From Streptomyces albiflavescens (GTDB lineage: Bacteria > Actinomycetota > Actinomycetes > Streptomycetales > Streptomycetaceae), in NCBI RefSeq assembly GCF_014645835.1, contig NZ_BMMM01000001.1, positions 434,001 to 498,000 of the forward strand: a stretch of DNA of 64,000 nucleotides, given 5' to 3'. A program made the translations under genes and the position numbers. Shown here in pieces: positions 49,410 through 56,400 of this stretch (positions within the stretch are counted from its first letter, which is position 1; each line of letters begins with the position of its first letter). The notes under the pieces are model-generated. The model worked only from the letters and a program-made list of their open reading frames with translations, ran no database searches and was not told the origin of the DNA.

Positions 49410-51482
49410 TCAGCTGCTGTGGACGCCCACTTCGTAGAGCGAGTATCCCCAGTCGGTACCGCGTTCCAGGCCGTGAATACGGACGTAGCGGGCCGGTGTT
49501 CCGGTGAACAGGGCCGTGTCCAGGCCGCCGTCGCCGGACGTCGTGGACCAGGCGGTCTGCCAGTTCGCTCCGTCGGTGGAGAGTTCGATGCGGTACGACT
49601 TCCCGTACGCCCGCTCCCAGTCGAGCGTGACGCGCCCGACCAGGTGCGTGGAGCCAAGGTCGATGCGCAGCCACTGGTCGTCGCTCCAGTCGCTGGCCCA
49701 GCGGGTGTCCCGTGTGCCGTCCACGGCCCGGCTGGACGCGTAGCTCGTGAACGGGTTCCACTCGGCCGAACTGGCCGTGGCCGGCGAACCCTTGGCGAGG
49801 TTGACCCCGGCCTGGTGCTTCTCGGCCGCGCCCCACGTGTCGAGGTAGGACTCGGCGCCCCGGAAGAGGTCGTTCACCACGTCCTGTCCGCCGACGAGCC
49901 GGATGTCCTCGATCCAGTCCGGGACGAGGCCGTAGTGCGCGGCTCCGTCGGTGTTCAGGTCCCAGGTGCGCTCGCCGGTGGTCTGCCTGTCGATGACGGA
50001 GCCGCCGTCGACGCTGCGGAAGGGGTACGTGACCTTGTTGGCGGCATCCGCGCCGCGCGGTGCCGGCCAGCCGCCGACGCCGTTCATGTCCGTGCCGTAG
50101 CCGTAACCGACGTCGTACTTGTCCCGCAGCGCCTTCGTGCGGTTGGCCTCGGCGACGAATCCCTCCGAGCCGTGCATGTACTGGGCAACGAAGCCGCCGA
50201 GACCGTAGACCCGCTCGGTCCAGTTCAGATCCATCCAGCTGTGCGAGGAAATCACGCCGGGATACGACTCGGCCTCGAAGATGTCGAGCGCGCGGCCGAC
50301 GGCCTTGACGCTCATGTGGTCGATCTCCAGCATCATCTTGCGTTTCATCATGCCGCGCACGGCATACTCACCGAGATCGGTGAGACCGCGGGTGTTGCAC
50401 TGGGCGTCGCTCGCGTACGAGGGGACCTGCACGCCCGCCGGGAGCTTCCCCTCGGCCTCGGACGCCGAGGCTCCGTTGATGGGGTTGTCGTGCTGCGGGC
50501 CCGTGCACTTCTCCGTCTTCCAGAAGGTGCCGGTCGACAGGAACTGCCCGACGTTGATGGCCGTTCCGAGCGCACCCTCGTCGAAGCGGACCCCGCACAG
50601 GGCGTTGTCGAACTTGTGGCACAGGAACATGCTGCGCACGCCCAGCCCGTACAGCTCGTCCAGCCCTGCGTCGATGTCGGCCTTGCTGCACTGGGCAATG
50701 TCCAGGACCTGCTTGCAGCCGAACGGCTCGGAGGTCTCGACGCCCAGGATGACCGCCAGTTTGCCCTGCTTGATGACCTCGCGGGCCTGCGCGCTGTCAG
50801 TGACGATCCGGAACCATCCCTTGCCGGTACCGCCGTACATCTTGTCGACGTAGGCCTGCAGGTCGTACGTCAGCTTCGCCTGCAGCCGGATCGACGTCAT
50901 CTCGTCGCAGCTGCGGTCCTTGAAGAAGTACACCGAGCAGATCACACCGTTGGTGACGAGATCGTTGACGAGCACCCGCTGGCCGCCGCGCCAGGCCCGT
51001 TCCACCCAGGCGTAGTAGTTCTGCTGGTGGGTCAGCGAGTCGTGCGCGGGCCAGTCCTTGAACGTGGGCCAGCCGACCGGGTCGTGTCGGCCGTCACCGC
51101 CCTTGGTGATGAAGTCGAAGACCGCGAGCGAACCGTCGGGGTAGTGCTCGGGACAGTCCTTGAGCGCGTCGGCTATCCCGGCCTCGGAGAACGTCTTGCC
51201 GCAGATGAGTCGCCCGCCGAAGGCCTCGTTGGCAAAGAGGTGGTCGTGGGCGTCGACGAAGCCACGTACCTCTCCTTGGGCGTTGGCGCCCGTGAACGGT
51301 TCGCCGGTGACGTTGATCTGGGAGTCCGGGGTGGGGCGTGCGGTCGGAGTCCACCAGTCGTTGCCGGCCGCCGAACTCGGCGTGGGGCCGAGGGCCATGG
51401 CCAGCACGAGGAGGAGCAGCGACACAAAAGTGACGTCTTTGCGCCTGCGGTACGAGCATCGATCCACGATCACTACCCACAT
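49410..51482 (-). CDS. secreted amidohydrolase-like protein with C-terminal discoidin domain
   Basis: A 690-residue exported protein. The start at 51482 gives a signal peptide (basic VDRCSYRRRKD, then VTFVSLLLLVLAMALG, SSA). An amidohydrolase/renal-dipeptidase-like barrel is suggested by GFVDAHDHLFANEAFGG near residue 75, AVILGVETSEPF, MMLEIDHMS, GVISSHSWMDL and YGYGTDMNGVGG. The His and Asp residues fall where metal ligands are expected. Residues ~550-690 are an F5/8 type C (discoidin) carbohydrate-binding domain: ATASSAEWNPFTSYASSRAVD, TRWASDWSDDQWLRIDLGS, YSLYEVGVHSS. The substrate is unknown; the discoidin domain suggests a polymer or surface target. The ribosome site is weak, so the exact start is uncertain. 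Confidence 0.8.
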   Translation of the reverse strand: MWVVIVDRCSYRRRKDVTFVSLLLLVLAMALGPTPSSAAGNDWWTPTARPTPDSQINVTGEPFTGANAQGEVRGFVDAHDHLFANEAFGGRLICGKTFSEAGIADALKDCPEHYPDGSLAVFDFITKGGDGRHDPVGWPTFKDWPAHDSLTHQQNYYAWVERAWRGGQRVLVNDLVTNGVICSVYFFKDRSCDEMTSIRLQAKLTYDLQAYVDKMYGGTGKGWFRIVTDSAQAREVIKQGKLAVILGVETSEPFGCKQVLDIAQCSKADIDAGLDELYGLGVRSMFLCHKFDNALCGVRFDEGALGTAINVGQFLSTGTFWKTEKCTGPQHDNPINGASASEAEGKLPAGVQVPSYASDAQCNTRGLTDLGEYAVRGMMKRKMMLEIDHMSVKAVGRALDIFEAESYPGVISSHSWMDLNWTERVYGLGGFVAQYMHGSEGFVAEANRTKALRDKYDVGYGYGTDMNGVGGWPAPRGADAANKVTYPFRSVDGGSVIDRQTTGERTWDLNTDGAAHYGLVPDWIEDIRLVGGQDVVNDLFRGAESYLDTWGAAEKHQAGVNLAKGSPATASSAEWNPFTSYASSRAVDGTRDTRWASDWSDDQWLRIDLGSTHLVGRVTLDWERAYGKSYRIELSTDGANWQTAWSTTSGDGGLDTALFTGTPARYVRIHGLERGTDWGYSLYEVGVHSS

Positions 51483-51622
51483 CCCTCGGTCGGCGGGGAT
51501 GACGCGGTCAACGAGCAGGCCGGCGGGGTCCGAGGACGGCCCCTCCCGGATTGTCATGACCGGTGCAAGTTATGCGACGAGAATCACGGCCGACACCTTG
51601 CGAGTCAAGAGTCCGGGACGAT

Positions 51623-51666
51623 TGACCTGATGACCCCGTGCCGCTGACCTGATGACCCCGTGCCGC
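51623..51666 (+). repeat. 22-bp tandem duplication
   Basis: The 22-bp unit beginning TGACCTGATGACCCCGTGCC is present twice without a gap (51623-51644, 51645-51666), upstream of the amidohydrolase-like gene. The surrounding 51483-51978 stretch has no credible gene. Confidence 0.8.
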
Positions 51667-51978
51667 CCGCTCCTTGGGCCGGAGCAATGGGCCCAGGCCG
51701 GGAAGGGAGGGCACCGACACGAAACACCGGCGAGCGCGCCCCGGTCCCCGGCAGCGGCCGCGCCGCCCATCCCGCCCCGAAGTGCCGCCAGTCCCCCCGG
51801 CGTTGCCGGTACAGGACGCGGCCCCCTCGGCCGACCATGTGCGGAGCGGAGCCCGACGGCACGTCGGGCGGTGCGACGGACGATGCGGCAGTGTCCCCCC
51901 GCACGCCACTCGGCGACCCCCGCTGACCTTGCGAGGGCGTGCCGCTCTGATCCGCCCTTCAGCCGTCGGTCTTGCCTC

Positions 51979-52034
51979 TTGCCCTGACCTCCGTCACCGA
52001 CCTAGCCTTGTTTTGTGCCGCAAATAAACAAAAC
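51979..52034 (+). promoter_or_regulatory. leaderless promoter and overlapping operator of MFS gene
   Basis: TTGCCC (51979-51984), an 18-bp spacer and TAGCCT (52003-52008) are followed after 6 bp by the GTG at 52015, so the mRNA should be leaderless. No ribosome site is present. GTTTTGT (52010-52016) and ACAAAAC (52028-52034) form an 11-bp-spaced inverted repeat that covers the transcription start, a repressor position. The AT-rich repeat is striking in this GC context. Confidence 0.55.
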
Positions 52035-53214
52035 CCGATCGCACAGCGTCGTGCCGGGCAACGACCTCACCCGCCTCCGCATCGCCCTCACCATCTTCTT
52101 CGCCCTCGACGGCTTCATCTTCGCCGGCTGGGTCGTCCGGATCCCGGCCATCAAGGAACAGACCGGCGCCTCCGCCAGCGCGCTGGGGCTCGCCCTCCTC
52201 GGCGTCTCCGCGGGTGCGGTGATCACGATGACGCTCACCGGACGCCTGTGTCGCCGCTACGGCAGCCACCCGGTGACCGTGGTCTGCGGCGTGCTGCTGT
52301 CACTGAGCGTCGCCCTGCCCCCGCTGACCCACTCCGCACTCGCTCTGGGACTCGTCCTACTCCTCTTCGGAGCCGCATACGGCGGGATAAACGTCGCCTT
52401 CAACAGCGCCGCCGTCGATCTGGTGGCCGCACTGCGGCGGCCGATCATGCCCAGTTTCCACGGAGCCTTCAGCCTGGGCGGCATGATCGGCGCGGGGCTC
52501 GGCGGGCTGGTCGCGGGGTACCTGTCCCCGACCCGCCATCTGTTCGGCCTCAGCCTGATCGGCCTGCTGGTGACCGCCGTCGTGGGACGCTCCCTGCTGC
52601 GGCTCGGGCCCCCGGCCCCGACGGATCACATGCCACAGGAGAAGCGTGTCCCGCATCGCCTGGACGCCCGCACCCGCGGACTGGTCACCGTCTTCGGCCT
52701 GATCGCCCTCTGCACGGCGTACGGCGAAGGAGCCCTGGCCGACTGGGGCGCGCTGCACCTGGAGCAGGATCTGAAGGCCCACCCGGGCGTCGCGGCCGTC
52801 GGCTACTCGTGCTTCGCCCTTGCCATGACCATCGGCCGGCTCAGCGGAACGACTCTCCTGGAACGCCTCGGACGGACCCGGACCGTGGTGGCGGGCGGCA
52901 CCACGGCCGCGGTCGGCATGCTGCTCGGCGCTCTCGCCCCCTCGGTGTGGGCAGCCCTGCTCGGCTTCGCGATCACGGGCCTCGGACTCGCCAACATCTT
53001 CCCGGTCGCCGTAGAACGCGCGGGCGCCCTGGCGGGCCCGAGTGGCGTCGCGACCGCGTCCACCCTCGGCTACGGCGGCATGCTCCTCGGACCGCCCGCC
53101 ATCGGGTTCATGGCGGACTGGTTCTCCCTGCCCGCCGCCCTCACCAGCGTGGCTGCGCTGGCCGCGGTGGCCGCGCTCATCGGGTTCGGCACCCGAAACG
53201 CGGCATCGAACTGA
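52015..53214 (+). CDS. MFS transporter (YbjJ-like)
   Basis: A 399-residue major facilitator with about twelve membrane helices. The first half reads LTIFFALDGFIFAGWVVRIP and then LGVSAGAVITMTLTGRLCRRYG, the conserved loop between helices 2 and 3. The order and length resemble the YbjJ-type exporters of unknown substrate. The GTG at 52015 is taken as start from a promoter that allows no leader. A GTG twelve codons later is possible, since the intervening codons include ATA and AAA, rare in this genome. The gene is monocistronic, divergent from the amidohydrolase gene. Confidence 0.88.
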   Translation: MPQINKTRSHSVVPGNDLTRLRIALTIFFALDGFIFAGWVVRIPAIKEQTGASASALGLALLGVSAGAVITMTLTGRLCRRYGSHPVTVVCGVLLSLSVALPPLTHSALALGLVLLLFGAAYGGINVAFNSAAVDLVAALRRPIMPSFHGAFSLGGMIGAGLGGLVAGYLSPTRHLFGLSLIGLLVTAVVGRSLLRLGPPAPTDHMPQEKRVPHRLDARTRGLVTVFGLIALCTAYGEGALADWGALHLEQDLKAHPGVAAVGYSCFALAMTIGRLSGTTLLERLGRTRTVVAGGTTAAVGMLLGALAPSVWAALLGFAITGLGLANIFPVAVERAGALAGPSGVATASTLGYGGMLLGPPAIGFMADWFSLPAALTSVAALAAVAALIGFGTRNAASN

Positions 53215-53648
53215 CGACGCGCGCCCCTGTTGCGGTCCTCTTGCACCCGAGGCCGCCGTCGAGTTCCCTCCCGGAGGGGCTCGGCGACGTCGACAGTCCC
53301 GTGCACTCCTTCTGGGGGCGCTGGACGACCCCCGCCAGGCTTGCCGTGGACGACAGTCGCAGCCAGGTATACCGCGATGTTCAGGTGAGGATCCGTCAGG
53401 CTCGACATCCCTTCGAGGATCGCTTCAAGGAGTCGCCTGAGGGGATGCAGGAGCACGTCTTGCGCTACCAGCGTCATCCACGGGGCGACTCACGTGCCGT
53501 CGAACGCGGTCCTTGGCGAGACTCACACGGACTGGACGCCGCTCCACCCTGTTGAGTGTTCCTCGCCTTCCAGCGGGGCGGAGTCGCAAGCCCGCCCCAG
53601 TAGACGCTCGACCTGTCCAGGGTTTGAGGCATCTACCGGAGCGGGGGC
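53215..53648. other. gap between MFS gene and XRE island
   Basis: About 430 bp without a convincing gene. Open frames exist on both strands, but none has a ribosome site, a domain or the third-position GC bias of the neighbours. It may contain the left edge of the accessory island; I saw no integrase, tRNA or attachment-site repeat. Confidence 0.4.
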
Positions 53649-53876
53649 TCACTCGTCCCGCGTCACGCGGGCATGGTCGGTCACGACACGGCGGAAGAGG
53701 GCATGACCGGTCCGGCCGGTATGGCGTAGGCACCAGTCCTGGGCCGCTTCCTGGTCTTCCAGAGCGCCGGACTTCTCGACACAGCCGGACGTCACGCAGA
53801 ACGTTTCGAACGTGACTCCGCTGTCTGGTTCGTGCCGGATCGTGTGGCGCACGTAGCGCAGAACGGCGCGGCTCAT
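53649..53876 (-). CDS. DUF7848-type small protein
   Basis: A 75-residue protein with the spaced pattern FETFCVTSGC ... AQDWCLRHTGRTGHALFRR. This matches the short Streptomyces DUF7848 family (a Cys pair, then Trp-x-x-x-His and Gly-His), perhaps a small zinc-binding fold. Its start overlaps the stop of the preceding 88-residue gene as ATGA. It is the third gene of a three-gene operon in the XRE/DUF5753 island. Function is unknown; such genes recur next to XRE regulators in streptomycete accessory regions. Confidence 0.75.
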   Translation of the reverse strand: MSRAVLRYVRHTIRHEPDSGVTFETFCVTSGCVEKSGALEDQEAAQDWCLRHTGRTGHALFRRVVTDHARVTRDE

Positions 53877-54139
53877 CCGAACGCCTCAGCGGGCAGTGTG
53901 GGGCCGTCCTCGTGGTCGTCGGTGACCAGGGCGAGCGGAAGCGCGTTGAGTAGCTTCACCACTGAGCTGAGAGGGAACGTCCCCACTTCCACGTACGCGC
54001 GGCCCTTGCCGCTTACCAGGGCGCATACTCGCACGGCGTCATTCCCGGGGATTCCGGCGCGGATCAAGGCGGCGCGCAACAGCGCTGCCGTATGTTCCGC
54101 CTCAGCACGCGCGCTCTTGTACTGAGCCATGGGAATCAT
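53873..54139 (-). CDS. conserved hypothetical small protein (88 aa)
   Basis: An 88-residue protein, helical at the start (YKSARAEAEHTAALLRAALIRAGI) and beta-rich after (RVCALVSGKGRAYVEVGTF), ending in an acidic tail. I do not recognise a named family. Its ATG overlaps the stop of the upstream gene (ATGA) and its stop overlaps the downstream start, so the three small genes are translationally coupled. An alternative start three codons later (MAQYK) is possible. Confidence 0.7.
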   Translation of the reverse strand: MIPMAQYKSARAEAEHTAALLRAALIRAGIPGNDAVRVCALVSGKGRAYVEVGTFPLSSVVKLLNALPLALVTDDHEDGPTLPAEAFG

Positions 54140-54339
54140 GATCGGCGCCCCTTGTGCGGGTGACTGCGAATCTCGATGTTGATATCTGAGACCTTGGACA
54201 TGTCACCCTTGCCTTGCGCCTCGATTCGCTCCCGGTCCAGCGCATCGCACACGTCGCAGCCGGCACCCGGAGGCGGGTCGGCGTCGAGTCTCAGCGGTAG
54301 CTCGACGGGCGGACCGGGATACGTCGTTCGGTGAGTCAT
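54136..54339 (-). CDS. conserved hypothetical small protein (67 aa)
   Basis: A 67-residue protein with CDVCDALDRERIEAQGKGDM then SKVSDINIEIRSHPH. The Cys-x2-Cys and closing His give a possible metal site, and the pattern is widespread in Streptomyces beside XRE/DUF5753 genes. The ATG at 54339 has GAGGGGA about 9 bases upstream. It is the first gene of the three-gene operon, which has a well-formed promoter with operator-like repeats on both sides. Confidence 0.72.
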   Translation of the reverse strand: MTHRTTYPGPPVELPLRLDADPPPGAGCDVCDALDRERIEAQGKGDMSKVSDINIEIRSHPHKGRRS

Positions 54340-54357
54340 GGGGCCGTCCCCTCGCGG

Positions 54358-54427
54358 GCGTTGTCCTGATGGCGACAACGCTAGGAACGGCGTGGAGCCG
54401 ACCTCAATGAACTTGCGCGAACTTGCA
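54358..54427 (-). promoter_or_regulatory. promoter of small-gene operon with two operator-like elements
   Basis: On the minus strand TTGAGG (54402-54407), an 18-bp spacer and TAGCGT (54378-54383) form the promoter. GCGTTGTC (54358-54365) and GACAACGC (54374-54381) are a perfect 8-bp inverted repeat covering the -10 and start, a repressor position. Just upstream of the -35 is a direct repeat, GAACTTGC-GC-GAACTTGC (54409-54426, plus-strand reading), with a one-helical-turn period of 10 bp. The direct repeat recurs upstream of the regulator operon at 56076-56093. Confidence 0.65.
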
Positions 54428-54432
54428 CCCGG

Positions 54433-55278
54433 TCACCCGAGAGCGTCGATTGCCAAGGTGATGAGCCCACGCGCTGCGGCACCGTAGACGGCCAAGTCAG
54501 CTAGATCTGCGAAGGTTTGGGCGTACATGCCGACCTCGTGGGGCTGCGTGATCGTCAGGAAGGCAGAGACCAACTCGACGTTGACCTGAGCGTCATCGAA
54601 GATCCAGAAGTCTTCGACCGGCCACAGCGCCGTGCGGTCCGCGCTGAGCGGGATCACGCCCAGGCTGACGTTGGGCAGGGTCGCCAGAGACAGCAGATGA
54701 CCAAGTTGACCGGCCATGGTCGCAGGGCCTCCGATCCTGTGCCGGAGCGCGCTCTCCTCCAGGATCACGGCGAAACGTCGCGGCCCTTCGTGCAAGATCC
54801 GCTGTTTGTCGACGCGGACTTGAACGGCCTCCTCCAAGTCGTCCGGCAGCGCGCGCCGATCACGAATCGCTGTGAGTAGCGCCTCGATGTAAGCGCGGGT
54901 CTGGAGCGGTCCGGGGATGAGCCACGACGAGTAGGCGCGGAAGTGCCGAGTCCGCTCCCACAGCGGGATGACCGACTCCTGCGCACGGCGCAGCCCGGAA
55001 CGCTCCATGCGCCGCCACTCGACGTATGCGCCGTCGATGTTGCGCGCTGTGGCGATCAGGTCGGCCGTCTGGTCCGCGGCCCCGCAGTGCAGCGTGTACG
55101 TGCGCAGGTCATCGTCTGACGGTCCCGTACGGCCGCTCTCGATGCGGCTGCACTTGCTCTCATGCCAGCCGGCCCGAGAGGCGAGCTCCCGCGCTGTCAG
55201 CCCGGAGTCTTTCCGGATCTCACGCAGGCGCTGACCGAGAGCCTCTCGGGCTTGCTGGACGCTGGACGATGAAGTCAC
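54433..55278 (-). CDS. XRE-family regulator with DUF5753 (WhiJ/Scr1-like)
   Basis: A 281-residue regulator. The N-terminal helix-turn-helix (residues ~12-70) reads LREIRKDSGLTARELASRAG then WHESKCSRIESGRTGPS, a standard XRE DNA-binding domain. The rest is the DUF5753 ligand/partner domain: ILEESALRHRIGG, MAGQLGHLLSLATLPNVSLG, IPLSADRTALWP. Such proteins in Streptomyces pair with small DUF397 or DUF6879 partners and influence development or behave like toxin-antitoxin regulators. The GTG at 55278 is preferred to the longer open frame, though its ribosome site is weak. It is the last gene of an operon with DUF6879 and a small conserved protein. Confidence 0.9.
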   Translation of the reverse strand: MTSSSSVQQAREALGQRLREIRKDSGLTARELASRAGWHESKCSRIESGRTGPSDDDLRTYTLHCGAADQTADLIATARNIDGAYVEWRRMERSGLRRAQESVIPLWERTRHFRAYSSWLIPGPLQTRAYIEALLTAIRDRRALPDDLEEAVQVRVDKQRILHEGPRRFAVILEESALRHRIGGPATMAGQLGHLLSLATLPNVSLGVIPLSADRTALWPVEDFWIFDDAQVNVELVSAFLTITQPHEVGMYAQTFADLADLAVYGAAARGLITLAIDALG

Positions 55279-55291
55279 GTTCGATGTTCCG

Positions 55292-55801
55292 TCAGACCGG
55301 CTTGTACTCCTCGTGCGGGGTGGCGCGTTCCCACACGGCAGCGAATGCCGACGCACACAGCTCCACCACGGCGGGGTCAGTGACCAACTCTTCTCCGGTC
55401 ATCGTTCCGTCCCCTGCGAAGTGGTTGAACAGGGCTGTCGTACCGTCGAACAGCCAGAAGTCATTGCCAGGCAGGGCCAGGCTGGAGGCTTGCCGACGGG
55501 GCAGCCAGCGCACGGCCTCACCGGCCTTGACGTTGTGTCCGCTGGTGAGTTCGTGCTCGTACCGCACGTATGAGGAGATCGGCTCGGAGACGATGCGTGC
55601 CCGGCGCACGGTTACGCCACGAGCCACGGATGCGGAGACGAGATCGATCCACCAGGGCCAGCGCTCCGCAGGGTCGAAGCGGTTGCCCGCCGTCCACTCC
55701 TGGTAGTCGTCATCGAGCCCGTATGCGTCCCGCATCTCCAGGTGGCACGCGCTGTGTTGAGCAGAGCGGAACAGGGCCTCAAACGTCGGCTCCGTCGCCA
55801 C
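55292..55801 (-). CDS. DUF6879-family protein
   Basis: A 169-residue protein with the DUF6879 pattern: FRSAQHSACHLEMRDAYG, RFDPAERWPWWIDLVSA, RARIVSEPISSYVRYEHELT and LPGNDFWLFDGTTALFNHF. The GTG at 55801 has GGAGGTG 5 bases upstream. DUF6879 genes very often neighbour XRE/DUF5753 regulators in Streptomyces and are thought to be their partners. Here it lies 13 bp before the regulator gene and overlaps the preceding small gene by 23 bases. The biochemical role is unknown. Confidence 0.85.
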   Translation of the reverse strand: MATEPTFEALFRSAQHSACHLEMRDAYGLDDDYQEWTAGNRFDPAERWPWWIDLVSASVARGVTVRRARIVSEPISSYVRYEHELTSGHNVKAGEAVRWLPRRQASSLALPGNDFWLFDGTTALFNHFAGDGTMTGEELVTDPAVVELCASAFAAVWERATPHEEYKPV

Positions 55802-56006
55802 CAGTCACCTCCGGGAAGAACTGCATCATGCGCCTCGGGAACTCGATCACCGTTTCATGATCCGGGATGTTCATCTGCGCCAAGCGCTCAGCGTCCGTGA
55901 CCCGCCACCCTTGCAGGATGTAGTTCCCGGTTTCGTCGTCCAGGTACACAGTCGGAGAGCCGTTGTTAGGGCTCTCGGGGTCCTTGCCCAACCGGTGCAA
56001 CGTCAT
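55779..56006 (-). CDS. small conserved protein of XRE/DUF6879 operon (75 aa)
   Basis: A 75-residue acidic protein: NGSPTVYLDDETGNYILQG, WRVTDAERLAQMNIPDHE, TVIEFPRRMMQFFPEV. It is a recurring Streptomyces companion of DUF6879 and XRE genes but has no named function known to me. The ATG at 56006 has GGAGGA 8 bases upstream. It is first in the operon and overlaps the DUF6879 start by 23 bases. A direct-repeat operator matching the one before the other island operon lies 70-87 bp upstream. Confidence 0.78.
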   Translation of the reverse strand: MTLHRLGKDPESPNNGSPTVYLDDETGNYILQGWRVTDAERLAQMNIPDHETVIEFPRRMMQFFPEVTGGDGADV

Positions 56007-56044
56007 GGTGTCCTCCGGTGCAATCGGTGACGATCGACATGACC

Positions 56045-56093
56045 GAGCTTGCGCCGGAACACCCTCACGTGCCAGCAACTTGCACGAACTTCT
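56045..56093 (-). promoter_or_regulatory. direct-repeat operator before XRE/DUF6879 operon
   Basis: CAACTTGC-AC-GAACTTCT (56076-56093) repeats the half-site GAACTTGC with the same 10-bp period as the element at 54409-54426. A third half-site, GAGCTTGC, lies at 56045-56052, three helical turns away. It probably binds the island's XRE regulator for autoregulation. The rest of 56094-56371 has no gene. Confidence 0.55.
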
Positions 56094-56371
56094 ACGGGCG
56101 TTCGGACATGCGAAACCCCGCTACCGGCCACCCAGGGGCCCGCAGATAGCGCGGCTCGCTGCGCCAGGCGTGCGTGCAAGCGACGCGGACAGGCAGTGGT
56201 TCATGGGCCGAGCTCGCGCGTCGCCAATGCCGACGCCCAGCGAGCGTACTTGACGCGAGCATGACAGCATTGCACACTCACCCACCGAGCCTCGAACGCA
56301 TTTTTGACGCCCGCACAACCGCACCTTCCTCGCAACCGGCGACGACCTGCGAAGGTCCGGAGACAACGTTG

Positions 56372-56383
56372 TCACCCATTCCT
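56372..56383. promoter_or_regulatory. LacI-type palindrome before GH47 operon
   Basis: GACAACGTTGTC is a perfect 12-bp palindrome with the central CG typical of LacI-family operators, 18-29 bp before the GH47 start. A repressor here would block the whole glycosidase operon until a sugar inducer appears. No LacI gene is in the window. Confidence 0.6.
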
Positions 56384-56400
56384 CCCCGTGGAGGCCCCAC

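Noticed and set aside
53070..53733. Minus- and plus-strand open frames after the MFS gene
   Set aside because: No ribosome sites, domains or consistent codon bias; part of one overlaps the MFS coding sequence.
53649..56093. Integrative element or phage remnant
   Set aside because: No integrase, attachment repeat, tRNA or phage gene was found. The genes fit a small XRE/DUF5753 accessory cluster instead.
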